NCBI GenBank assembly: GCA_002412885.1
Contig: DHVX01000071.1
Coordinates: forward strand, 6,745 to 70,744
From: Bacteroidales bacterium UBA5197
Lineage (GTDB): Bacteria > Bacteroidota > Bacteroidia > Bacteroidales > Lentimicrobiaceae
DNA length: 64,000 nt
Reading direction: 5' to 3'
Shown here piece by piece: positions 37,192 to 44,593 of this stretch. The notes beneath the pieces are model-generated. The model was not told the origin of the DNA. It searched no databases and saw nothing but the letters and a program-made list of their open reading frames with translations. The number at the start of each line of letters is the position of its first letter. Positions within the stretch are counted from its first letter, which is position 1. The translations under genes and the position numbers were made by a program.

Positions 37192-37773
37192 TTAGCCGAT
37201 TAATTCTTTTCGGATACGGCTTAATGACTTGGGAGCAATGCCGAGGTAATTGGCAATATGATACAATTGAACTTTTTGAAATATTTCCGGATGGCTTTTG
37301 AGAAGGTTTTCATAGCGTTCCTTTGCTGTAAGCGTTTGGAATTCTATTGTTTGTTCCACAAACTTTATAAAAGCATGTTCTGTTAAAATCCTACCCAGTC
37401 GTTCAATTTTTGGGATTTGATAGTATAATTGATTTATATCTTCTTGTTTAATAATAAGTACCTCAGAGTCCTTAATTGCTTTAATATTCATGAATGATGG
37501 AGAATTATTCAAGCGGCTTAAATTATTGTTAACCCAGTCTCCTTCAAAAGCAAAGTGAATTGTTGCTTCATCTCCGTTCTCTAAAGTTTTAATATATATT
37601 ACAACTCCAGATGTAAGAAGTCCAATATAGTCGCATACCTGACCTTCCTTTAAGAAAAAATCATTTTTCTTGATGGTTTTAAATTTAAAAGCATTACAGA
37701 AAATCAATAATTCTTCGTCAGTTAAAGAAACGATGGGGAAAATACTTTTTTTTATTTTCTGAATTTTATCCAT
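37192..37773 (-). CDS. Crp/Fnr-family transcriptional regulator
   Basis: This 193-residue protein has an N-terminal cyclic-nucleotide-binding-like beta-roll (about 25-115; FFLKEGQVCDYIGLLTSGVV) and a C-terminal helix-turn-helix (VQLYHIANYLGIAPKSLSRI, about 168-187). This layout matches short Bacteroidota Crp-like regulators that usually lack the strict cAMP-binding motif. It probably controls the three downstream membrane-protein genes (start 81 bp away) and perhaps itself. It starts 34 bp from the attC-like site 5. Confidence 0.85.
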   Translation of the reverse strand: MDKIQKIKKSIFPIVSLTDEELLIFCNAFKFKTIKKNDFFLKEGQVCDYIGLLTSGVVIYIKTLENGDEATIHFAFEGDWVNNNLSRLNNSPSFMNIKAIKDSEVLIIKQEDINQLYYQIPKIERLGRILTEHAFIKFVEQTIEFQTLTAKERYENLLKSHPEIFQKVQLYHIANYLGIAPKSLSRIRKELIG

Positions 37774-37806
37774 TTTTCACTCAGGTGTTTTGTCTTTTAG
37801 CATGCG

Positions 37807-37939
37807 GCACAACGTTTTGCGTGTATGAGAAGTAGCGGATTTAAAAGCATTTCAGTTTCAGTTTGGCACTGACTTTTATTAATAGGATAGACGTTTGATT
37901 TAGCACTGAACCCGCTATTTCTTATACTCGCTGTTGGGC
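37807..37939 (-). repeat. attC-like site 5 (133 bp)
   Basis: On the minus strand it runs from GCCCAAC, a perfect RYYYAAC box, to GTTGTGC. AGCGAGTATAAGAAATAGCGG pairs block by block with CCGCTA, TTCT, ATAC and CGC on the other side, with mismatches between blocks and an AAAAC bulge before the last box. It is the clearest long stem in the window. It fills the spacer between a hydrolase stop (37948) and the Crp gene start. Confidence 0.8.
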
Positions 37940-37947
37940 TTTCGTAC

Positions 37948-38835
37948 TTATTTTTCTATAAATTCTTCCAGTATTTTGTTTACTTCTCGAGGTTTTTCCA
38001 TCATTAGGAAGTGATTTACACTGTCCATTTCTATGTACTTCAGATTAGTAAACTTAGTTCTTAATACATTTTCATTATCAGGTGGCAAATCAGCAATTTT
38101 GGCATAAATGGCAATTGTCTGATTATTTATTGTTTTCTTGTCCCAAAACTTTTGGTTAATTAAACTTTTCATAGTCTGAAAACCAATTTTTTCAGGTGTT
38201 TCAGTCATTGTTGATAAAATATAATCACTTACGTTTTCAGGGGTTGTTTCTGTGATAAAACCTTGACAGAATTGTTCAACATTCTGCTTGTAGTTTTCAC
38301 CTTTAAACATATCGACAAATCCGTTCAAGCCTTCTTTATATTGCAGATTTTCAATGCTGTCTGTCGGAAAGTCAAAATAAACGCCATCAATATTGCACAG
38401 CAATGCACTATCATTATTCAATTGTTTCAACACTTCAATTGCAACAGGAAGTCCCATACTATGAGCAATCAATACTGGATTTCTTATTTCTAAATCATTG
38501 ATTATCTCCAAAACAGATCGAGCAAAGAAATCAATTGTATATTCTTTCTCTGCTTTATCGCTTTGTCCGTAGCCAGGTAAATCAATAAGCACTAAGCGAT
38601 ACTTGTCTTTAAAATAGTCATATTGATACTCCCAAGCGTTCAAGTCACATCCCCAACCGTGAATGAATATCAAGGTTTTGTCTCCTTGGCCATAATCTTT
38701 GTAATGAATTTTAAAGTCATCAACCGAAATATACTTAGAAGGAACAGAATCCAGCGTCCTTTCACTTTTATCGCACGATACGATAACAAGTATCAAAAAG
38801 AATACTGTCGAAATTTTAAGAATGGTTTTATTCAT
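37948..38835 (-). CDS. Alpha/beta-hydrolase lipoprotein
   Basis: This is a 295-residue protein from the ATG at 38835, giving an SPII signal ending VIVSC (Cys21). The longer frame translates attC-like DNA and is rejected. The hydrolase fold has HGWG (59-62) as oxyanion motif and nucleophile Ser126 in AHSMG. The probable base is the histidine in SVNHFLMMEKP near the C-terminus. It faces the periplasm. It is a single gene with an attC-like site immediately downstream and a half site 22 bp upstream. Confidence 0.85.
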   Translation of the reverse strand: MNKTILKISTVFFLILVIVSCDKSERTLDSVPSKYISVDDFKIHYKDYGQGDKTLIFIHGWGCDLNAWEYQYDYFKDKYRLVLIDLPGYGQSDKAEKEYTIDFFARSVLEIINDLEIRNPVLIAHSMGLPVAIEVLKQLNNDSALLCNIDGVYFDFPTDSIENLQYKEGLNGFVDMFKGENYKQNVEQFCQGFITETTPENVSDYILSTMTETPEKIGFQTMKSLINQKFWDKKTINNQTIAIYAKIADLPPDNENVLRTKFTNLKYIEMDSVNHFLMMEKPREVNKILEEFIEK

Positions 38836-38856
38836 TGGTTGTTTTTTTAGTATGAA

Positions 38857-39347
38857 GCCCAACGATTCGATACCTGCACTTTTATTTTTCAATTCATCAA
38901 ATTTCACGCAACTCTTTATTAATCAACAACAAGTTCTTTTTCCTGTAAGAATATCATTCCATTTTTAAGTAATTAAAAACGGATAAAGGGAAAAGAATAT
39001 ATACGCAACCCGATTAGGTGTGTGTTAATTGCATCAAATATATAGCAAAAATACTGATTACAAAAATTATTGGTTTTCAAAAACTAGTTTTTGAGCTGTC
39101 AACTTATTACCGCTTCAACTCCCCCAGCGTTTGCGTATTGTTATCCGGTTTCTTTTTATGTCCATAGTATGACTGTTGGGGTAAGGAAGGAGGATGTTCT
39201 TCTGACAGCAACCTTGGACCTTGAGGACCTAGCATTTCTTTTGAATACGGCCCCGGCTGATCTATCTTATTGCTTAGGAGATACCCGTTCATCTGTATAG
39301 ACGGATATTAATTCAACATCCCCAATATTTCAGCAAGGCTGAGGGTT
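38857..39347. repeat. 491-bp segmental duplication, copy 1 (with truncated SRAP gene)
   Basis: It matches 41423-41913 at an offset of 2566 bp. It contains an attC-like half site (GCCCAAC), an AT-rich spacer (GTGTGTGTTAATTGCATC block) and the 3' end of an SRAP-like gene. Confidence 0.85.
39110..39347 (-). pseudogene. Truncated 3' end of SRAP-like gene
   Basis: About 78 codons correspond to the C-terminus of the 271-residue SRAP-like protein at 41672-42487 (NGYLLSNKIDQPGPYSKEML). They are interrupted near 39312 by an in-frame TAA and lack everything upstream. The frame past that point is intact but is a leftover of the 491-bp duplication. Confidence 0.75.
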
Positions 39348-39353
39348 GGTTTT

Positions 39354-39476
39354 ATGAGAAAATTGCCCCACAACTTAATCCCGAAATTTCGGGAGTGTGA
39401 GACTTGCCTGACTGATGGTATTCAGGCAAGGGCGCACTCCATCAGCTAACTACTGGCGGTAGCCGTATACTCGATT
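39354..39476. repeat. 122-bp dispersed repeat, copy 2
   Basis: Near-identical to 34171-34292, with one extra T near the end. It supplies the stop-codon region of the next gene (39475). Confidence 0.8.
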
Positions 39477-40116
39477 AGTAACCGTTGATTATTCTTTCTT
39501 TTTCCAATTCTTGTTCGAAATGCTCTGTGTCGTCATAAAAACCAACCTGATTACCTTTTTCATCAAAGTCGTAACCATACACAGGCCCACCTATACCTGA
39601 AATATATCTCTCGATTGTTTCAATTCTTCCATTTTCATAATACATTGTATAAATACCAGAAATCCATCCATTTGAAATCTGACCAGTACTTTGAATTTTA
39701 GCAGTACTTATATCCAGACTATCAGAATAATAATTGATGATTATTCCATTCCAATAATACCCCTGTTTTAAATGACCATAAAAAGTCTTTACTATATGGT
39801 TATCTTGCTTATAGCATATTTGAAAATTTCCTGATATTGGTACTCCAGATGAGATATAATGGCAATAACTCAATGAATTCCCCAAAATAGTAGTCATGTT
39901 ATCGATACATTCCGTTATAACACTTACATTTGAAAAATATGTTGTGTCTGAGAAATTAAGTACATAAAAACCAGCATAATTAGAATCAGGTTTTTCATCA
40001 TAGGTACAGCATGTGTCTTTCACTATAAAAGCTGAATCTCCTACAATAATAACTTTAGACTGAGAGTAAGTAAGTTTTCCCAATAAAATAAGGAGGATAA
40101 GTATGGTCGTTTTCAT
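39475..40116 (-). CDS. Secreted protein with MORN-like strands
   Basis: This 213-residue protein has a signal peptide (ILILLILLGKLTYSQ). The C-terminal half has YYWNGIIINYYSDS, GWISGIYTMYYENGRIETIE and GYDFDEKGNQVGFY, which resemble MORN-type strand-turn repeats with G-x-x-x-x-Y-x-x-G-x spacing. It is probably periplasmic. The function is unknown. The last codon and stop lie in a dispersed repeat, so the C-terminus could have been trimmed by recombination. An attC-like site follows upstream of its start. Confidence 0.65.
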   Translation of the reverse strand: MKTTILILLILLGKLTYSQSKVIIVGDSAFIVKDTCCTYDEKPDSNYAGFYVLNFSDTTYFSNVSVITECIDNMTTILGNSLSYCHYISSGVPISGNFQICYKQDNHIVKTFYGHLKQGYYWNGIIINYYSDSLDISTAKIQSTGQISNGWISGIYTMYYENGRIETIERYISGIGGPVYGYDFDEKGNQVGFYDDTEHFEQELEKERIINGY

Positions 40117-40171
40117 AACTTGATTAATGTCAAAATCTATAATTGTTTATTTTCCGAGACTAGGGAATGGT

Positions 40172-40290
40172 TATTAGCGGTTGCCGCTTTGCGAAGGCGG
40201 GGGTTTTCAGCTCTTAACTTCATTAGATGCACAAAGTTTGGATTTTCAAAGAAGCACGAAACCCCCGCTTTTGCAAAACGGCTGTTGGCA
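40172..40290 (-). repeat. attC-like site 6 (119 bp)
   Basis: On the minus strand it runs from TGCCAAC to GCTAATA, a decayed GTTRRRY box. AGCCGTTTTGC, AAGCGGGGG and TTT pair with AAA, CCCCCGC, TTCGCAAA and GCGGC, with an AACC bulge before the last box. It sits 14 bp after the stop at 40304. Confidence 0.7.
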
Positions 40291-40303
40291 GAAGTATTTC
40301 TTT

Positions 40304-41398
40304 TCATTGCATCCTATTTACGTCTTGAGTTGTTTGTAAAGCCCCAATAGCTTCAAAAACTTCGTCTTGATTCTGCATTTCAGTCCAACCTTTTAATGCT
40401 AATTCCTTTCTTACTTGGTCTTCTGTTTTGTCTTTTACAAAGTGGTAAAAAGCAAAGTCAACAACTTCATGTGGAACTCTGTCAAGTTGGTATTTGGTTA
40501 GATTTCTTATAACTGCCATTACTGTTACATAGTAAGTTATAACAAGTTGCAAAACCCAATGAATTAATAAGCCAATCCACCCTGTGTTTAGTTTTTTTAT
40601 TATAAGTCCTTGTTCAAATTTGATTTTTAGAAACTCAAAAAAACCAATTCGTTCATAATTGTTCTCATATAATATTATCTCGTATTGAAAGTATTGATTT
40701 AATAAGTATGTCAAGCCAACTGTCCCTAATATCAAATAATGGAGTTTGTCGTAATTGGTAAAGTTTGAAAACTTGATTAAATACTTAAAAGTAAAACCTA
40801 TTGCAAATCCGACCAAAAACTCAATAAGTCCAATAATGTAGAAACCACTTATTGAAACTTTTGCAAGTAAAAAAGCAATTAAGATTGAAAGTATTGAACA
40901 GCCAAGTATAGGAATGAAAAATTTAGGTTCTTTGATTTCGTAAGGTTTTGGAAGAGAATCGGGAACTACATAATCGTCCCAATTATTTATTGTTTCTTTT
41001 TCATTTACAAGGTTTTGGAGTTCTCCTCTGTCAAAAGATTTTTCTGTTACTTGGAATGCGTAAATGAATAATTGAACACGTTTAGAATTTCTACCGACAT
41101 CCCACATTTCATTTCCAAGTGTCACACTTTTTACTTTAATTTTTCCATACTCAAAAGTTGCCGTAATTCCTTCTGTCCAACGTTTTGTGCCAAACGACTT
41201 TTGGTTTCTTTTTGCTTCAATAGATGTGTCATCTTGATAGACTATATCCCAACCTAAATCTTTAAATGTCTTTTCTGCGACTGCAATAAATTCTTTCGCA
41301 CTTAGTCTTGAGCTAAATTCTGAAACATATTTTGGTGTCCAAGCGAAACTATGTTTCTTCTTAATTGTCTTTTCGTATTGTTTGTATTTCACTTCCAT
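40304..41398 (-). CDS. Membrane protein of unknown function
   Basis: This 364-residue protein has a cytoplasmic N-terminal domain of about 150 residues (KEFIAVAEKTFKDLGWDIVY, with a GxxRWTEGITATFEYG strand pair). Four or five membrane helices lie between about residues 160 and 315. A short C-terminal helical domain (VPHEVVDFAFYHFVKDKTED, then KELALKGW) resembles a ubiquitin-like or winged accessory element but is not recognised. It is a single gene between attC-like site 6 and the half site at 41423. Confidence 0.7.
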   Translation of the reverse strand: MEVKYKQYEKTIKKKHSFAWTPKYVSEFSSRLSAKEFIAVAEKTFKDLGWDIVYQDDTSIEAKRNQKSFGTKRWTEGITATFEYGKIKVKSVTLGNEMWDVGRNSKRVQLFIYAFQVTEKSFDRGELQNLVNEKETINNWDDYVVPDSLPKPYEIKEPKFFIPILGCSILSILIAFLLAKVSISGFYIIGLIEFLVGFAIGFTFKYLIKFSNFTNYDKLHYLILGTVGLTYLLNQYFQYEIILYENNYERIGFFEFLKIKFEQGLIIKKLNTGWIGLLIHWVLQLVITYYVTVMAVIRNLTKYQLDRVPHEVVDFAFYHFVKDKTEDQVRKELALKGWTEMQNQDEVFEAIGALQTTQDVNRMQ

Positions 41399-41422
41399 TT
41401 ACACGGTGTCTTTTAATATTTC

Positions 41423-41913
41423 TGCCAACGATTGGATACCCGCACTTGCATTTTCATTCCATCAAATTTCACGCTACTCTTTATTAATCAACAACAAGTT
41501 CTTTTCCCTGTAAAAATATCATTCCATTTTTAAGCAATTAAAAACGGATAATCAGAACAGGATACATACGGAATCCGCTTGGGTGTGTGTTAATTGCATC
41601 AAATATATAGCAAAAATACTGATTACAAAAATTATTGGGTTTCAAAAGATAGTTTTTGAGCTGTCAACTTATTACCGCTTCAACTCCCCCAAAGTTTGCG
41701 TATTGTTATCCGGTTTCTTTTTATGTCCATAGTATGACTGGTGGGGTAAGGAAGGAGTGTGTTCTTCTGACAGCAACCTTGGGCCTTGAGGACTTAGCAT
41801 TTCTTTCGAATACGGCCCCGGCTGATCTATTTTATTACTTAGGAGATACCCGTTCATCTGTATAGACGGATATTTATTCAACATACCTAATATTTCAGCA
41901 AGGCTGAGGGTTT
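41423..41913. repeat. 491-bp segmental duplication, copy 2
   Basis: It matches 38857-39347. It includes the TGCCAAC half site (41423-41429), the AT-rich spacer and the intact 3' end of the SRAP-like gene, so this is probably the parental copy. Confidence 0.85.
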
Positions 41914-42487
41914 GCTTTAGCCAACGGGATTCCTGTCCATATGAGAGTATTACTGGCATTCTGGATGATTGTATGCCCCGAATAAGCGAATTTGCAGCCA
42001 CGGTTATGATGGTAAATGAATGGATTTCTGTTTTGGTTGCAGGGTCTATCCAAATATCATATAGGCCGGCTAAACCAATCGGGTGTTTGTGTTCTCTCAG
42101 GTAAAACAGATATGGCTTTGGCAGGATTCCGGAGGACCACGCCACAAAAGCATCAGCAATTACGATGCAGCGTCTGGTAAACAATGGTTTTTGAAAAGCC
42201 GGTTTTAGAAATATTGCTTTTGAGCCCTTGAAATCTGGATTGTTCTCCGGGTTTTTATCGCCCTCTGCCCTGGCATTGATGAGCTGCATTCTGCTTTTTG
42301 CCCATGCAGGGGTAAGTCCGAAAACCGATAAGGTAAGCTCGCCGGGGTTTTCCTGTGTGATAATCAGCGATTCATTCCCGGGAGAAACGACAATCAATGG
42401 TTTCCAATCCAGTGTTTTCGGGAATTTAGACCCGAAATGGATTTCAATGGCTTCCAGGCTGCTGGCAAGAATGTATTTGCGGGGCAT
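41672..42487 (-). CDS. SRAP-fold protein lacking the catalytic residues
   Basis: This 271-residue protein has SRAP (YedK/HMCES) landmarks in order: LSVFGLTPAWAK, INARAE (70-75), a CIVIADAF-AW block (107-117), GLAGLYDIW and RMPVI (176-180). Active family members start M-C-G-R with Cys2 as nucleophile, carry a YEW glutamate and an IHxRMP histidine. Here the protein starts MPRKYI (no Cys2), the YEW equivalent reads VAW (Ala116), and the IHxRMP equivalent reads IQSSRMP. Asn71 is kept. It may bind single-stranded or abasic DNA without crosslinking, or be decaying. A 3' fragment is duplicated at 39110-39347. Confidence 0.85.
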   Translation of the reverse strand: MPRKYILASSLEAIEIHFGSKFPKTLDWKPLIVVSPGNESLIITQENPGELTLSVFGLTPAWAKSRMQLINARAEGDKNPENNPDFKGSKAIFLKPAFQKPLFTRRCIVIADAFVAWSSGILPKPYLFYLREHKHPIGLAGLYDIWIDPATKTEIHSFTIITVAANSLIRGIQSSRMPVILSYGQESRWLKQTLSLAEILGMLNKYPSIQMNGYLLSNKIDQPGPYSKEMLSPQGPRLLSEEHTPSLPHQSYYGHKKKPDNNTQTLGELKR

Positions 42488-42781
42488 GATCAGATTCTAA
42501 TCAAAATGTTTGATTGAAAGGTAAGCAAATAAATTGAGGAGGAAATAATGGTTGGGAGAATTTATTGGGGGATGGTGCATTGATCTGTTTCGCCACACCC
42601 TTTGTGGATCATTGGAGGTAATTCTTTTCTCTCCGCAACCTATGCCTGTGAAAATAATGAGTTACAGGCATTTTTTATTAAGGGGTAACGGTTTGGATTT
42701 CTAGACCGAAATTAGATTTTTTCCATATCAAACAATGATGTAGACATAAAAAAGAAAAATCTTTTTTTAAAAAATTATTTT

Positions 42782-42789
42782 TACATTTG
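42782..42789 (+). promoter_or_regulatory. -7 box TACATTTG
   Basis: An exact TAnnTTTG match 61 bp before the ATG at 42851. An attC-like TGCCAAC/GTTAAGG pair follows at about 42793-42806. The rest of the 42,488-42,850 gap is AT-rich with no other feature I can support. Confidence 0.45.
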
Positions 42790-42850
42790 TTCTGCCAACG
42801 TTAAGGATTATGTAGACAAGGTTAAAGTTCACTTATAAATTACCGATCAA

Positions 42851-43879
42851 ATGGCAAATGAAAAGAAGATATCAAAACAAAACTTAAATAAGGTATTAAT
42901 CGGTTATGGAAATAATTATGATTTAGAAGCGGTAAAAGAAGTGCGTTTCAACGCTTTTATGTTGACATTGTGCTCTTTTCTTTTGATGTATTTTCTGCGG
43001 GAGCATTCACTTATATTAATATATTTTAGTAGTATTGTTATAATCATTGGCTTACAATTCCAAATCCTTCAGATTTTAATAAATATAAAATTGGAAAGAG
43101 TCAACAAAAGCATTGATAATGTTAAAGATAATACTTATTTAAAAACATTAATTCACATTAGCTTAGTGCAGTTTTTAATTCTTAAGTTATTTTTATCTGG
43201 GATTATTGTATCCATAATTTACATTAATTTAACAATCACATTTCCAAGTGTCTATAATTTAAAATATATCAAGTATTTTGAGTGGTTTGTAGGATTAGTC
43301 GGTACAACTATATTTGTTACGATGTATTCAAATATTATAAAAAAGTTATTAATAAAAAACAAACTATATAAATTGTCAAAAGCAAAAGTTATACAAAAGT
43401 ACATTGATTATATAAATATATTTCATTCTAGGATAAGGATTTCACATATTTATTTAATAATTGTAAGTATTTGCTGTTTTATTATACTTACAGCAAATTG
43501 GTTGCAAGACTCATTTTGTATACTTTTTATAACTGGCGTTGTAGCATATACATTATACAGATATTCAATTAACAGTATGAGTAAAGTTGTTATTATAATA
43601 GATAAAAGCAGACATTATATCCCTAACTACGATGAAACTGTATCTAATGTAAATATCAGTTTATATTCTAGCGCAATGGCAATGGTTTTTTTGGTTTATC
43701 CAATGTTTTTGATTGAACTAGCACAAAAAAAAATTGTGATTAATGAATTTTTTATAATATCATTAGTCATAGGTATCTTCATAAGCTTGTATCAGTATTT
43801 CGAAACGTACATTATTAATAAAACTATTAACGACAAGCACACTGCAAATTTTAAGGGTGTCATAATGAACCAAGATTAG
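42851..43879 (+). CDS. Polytopic membrane protein of unknown function
   Basis: This 342-residue protein is very AT-rich. About eight membrane helices are predicted, starting with AFMLTLCSFLLMYFLREHSL and ending with FFIISLVIGIFISLYQYF. Charged loops lie between (about 85-100 and 175-190). I recognise no family. It is on the opposite strand to, and convergent with, the dnd operon. Base composition differs from the core genome in the first 20 kb, suggesting transfer. A role in defence is possible by location only. Confidence 0.7.
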   Translation: MANEKKISKQNLNKVLIGYGNNYDLEAVKEVRFNAFMLTLCSFLLMYFLREHSLILIYFSSIVIIIGLQFQILQILINIKLERVNKSIDNVKDNTYLKTLIHISLVQFLILKLFLSGIIVSIIYINLTITFPSVYNLKYIKYFEWFVGLVGTTIFVTMYSNIIKKLLIKNKLYKLSKAKVIQKYIDYINIFHSRIRISHIYLIIVSICCFIILTANWLQDSFCILFITGVVAYTLYRYSINSMSKVVIIIDKSRHYIPNYDETVSNVNISLYSSAMAMVFLVYPMFLIELAQKKIVINEFFIISLVIGIFISLYQYFETYIINKTINDKHTANFKGVIMNQD

Positions 43880-43913
43880 TTTAATTTATTAAATAAGCAT
43901 TATATATTTTTTC

Positions 43914-43935
43914 GATAAATATTTTAATATTTATC
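43914..43935. terminator. AT-rich palindrome between convergent genes
   Basis: GATAAATATT and AATATTTATC form a perfect inverted repeat with a TT centre, 35 bp after the plus-strand stop. It is weak as a terminator because it lacks GC pairs. Confidence 0.35.
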
Positions 43936-44096
43936 CTAGATTGTAGATAACCCGCCGGGCATGAGTAACTTTATTTTTGGTTGGTTTTTCACAGCCTAAC
44001 TTTGCGTCAAAAAAAGATGACATGAACACAAAGAATGGCATCGATGCAATCGCTGGTATATCAACCCAATAAAAGTTGAATAAAGTAGTATTGAAA

Positions 44097-44588
44097 TTAA
44101 CTAAGTTCTTCAAGAAAATTCACAAAAACGAAAGGATTACGAAATTTCATATTTTCATTGTCCCATTTAGTTTGAAGATATTCAAATCCTGCATTGGCAT
44201 AGCCTTCAATTTGTCGAATCAATTCTATTACAAACGCTTCTATTGCCTCTGTACCAGCATTTTCTAACTCAACCAACTTAAAACCAAAATCTTCAGACTT
44301 ATTAAGCAGCATCATTAGGATATAATCTCTAATTGATGTTGGACTCCATTGAGAAAAAACAAAGAAATCGTTCGTTTTCTCACTTGCCTGAATGAAATTT
44401 TGCTTATCTAATTTAATGCCAATTACGATAGCATACATATAGGTCTGGTAGAATGCGCCAAATGAAGAAAAGTCGCCCTTACCACTTGAATCACCTTTTT
44501 TGGAGATGCTCTCAATTAAAGTTCGGTATTGTTCTTTATATCTGGGTCTTTTCTGACCTATTAAATCTCTTAATTGTGATCCGTCCAT
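44097..44588 (-). CDS. 163-residue orphan, last gene of the dnd-linked operon
   Basis: This 163-residue cytoplasmic protein is mostly helical, beginning MDGSQLRDLIGQKRPRYKEQ. The centre holds TYMYAIVIGIKLDKQNF and SPTSIRDYILMMLLNKSEDF, and the end is FRNPFVFVNFLEEL. It has no recognised domain. It follows the Rad50-like ATPase by 5 bp and is probably its partner, in the way small helical subunits pair with DndD-type ATPases (DndE pairs with DndD in the same operon). Its ring-like or DNA-binding role is conjecture. Confidence 0.75.
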   Translation of the reverse strand: MDGSQLRDLIGQKRPRYKEQYRTLIESISKKGDSSGKGDFSSFGAFYQTYMYAIVIGIKLDKQNFIQASEKTNDFFVFSQWSPTSIRDYILMMLLNKSEDFGFKLVELENAGTEAIEAFVIELIRQIEGYANAGFEYLQTKWDNENMKFRNPFVFVNFLEELS

Positions 44589-44593
44589 AATTT

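Noticed and set aside
40120..40350. 76-codon plus-strand frame over the 40.2 kb spacer
   Set aside because: It is a translation of attC-like site 6 and has no independent support.
43931..44113. 60-codon minus-strand frame after the last dnd-linked gene
   Set aside because: It overlaps the end of the 163-residue gene, has no protein-like conservation I recognise, and lacks a start context.
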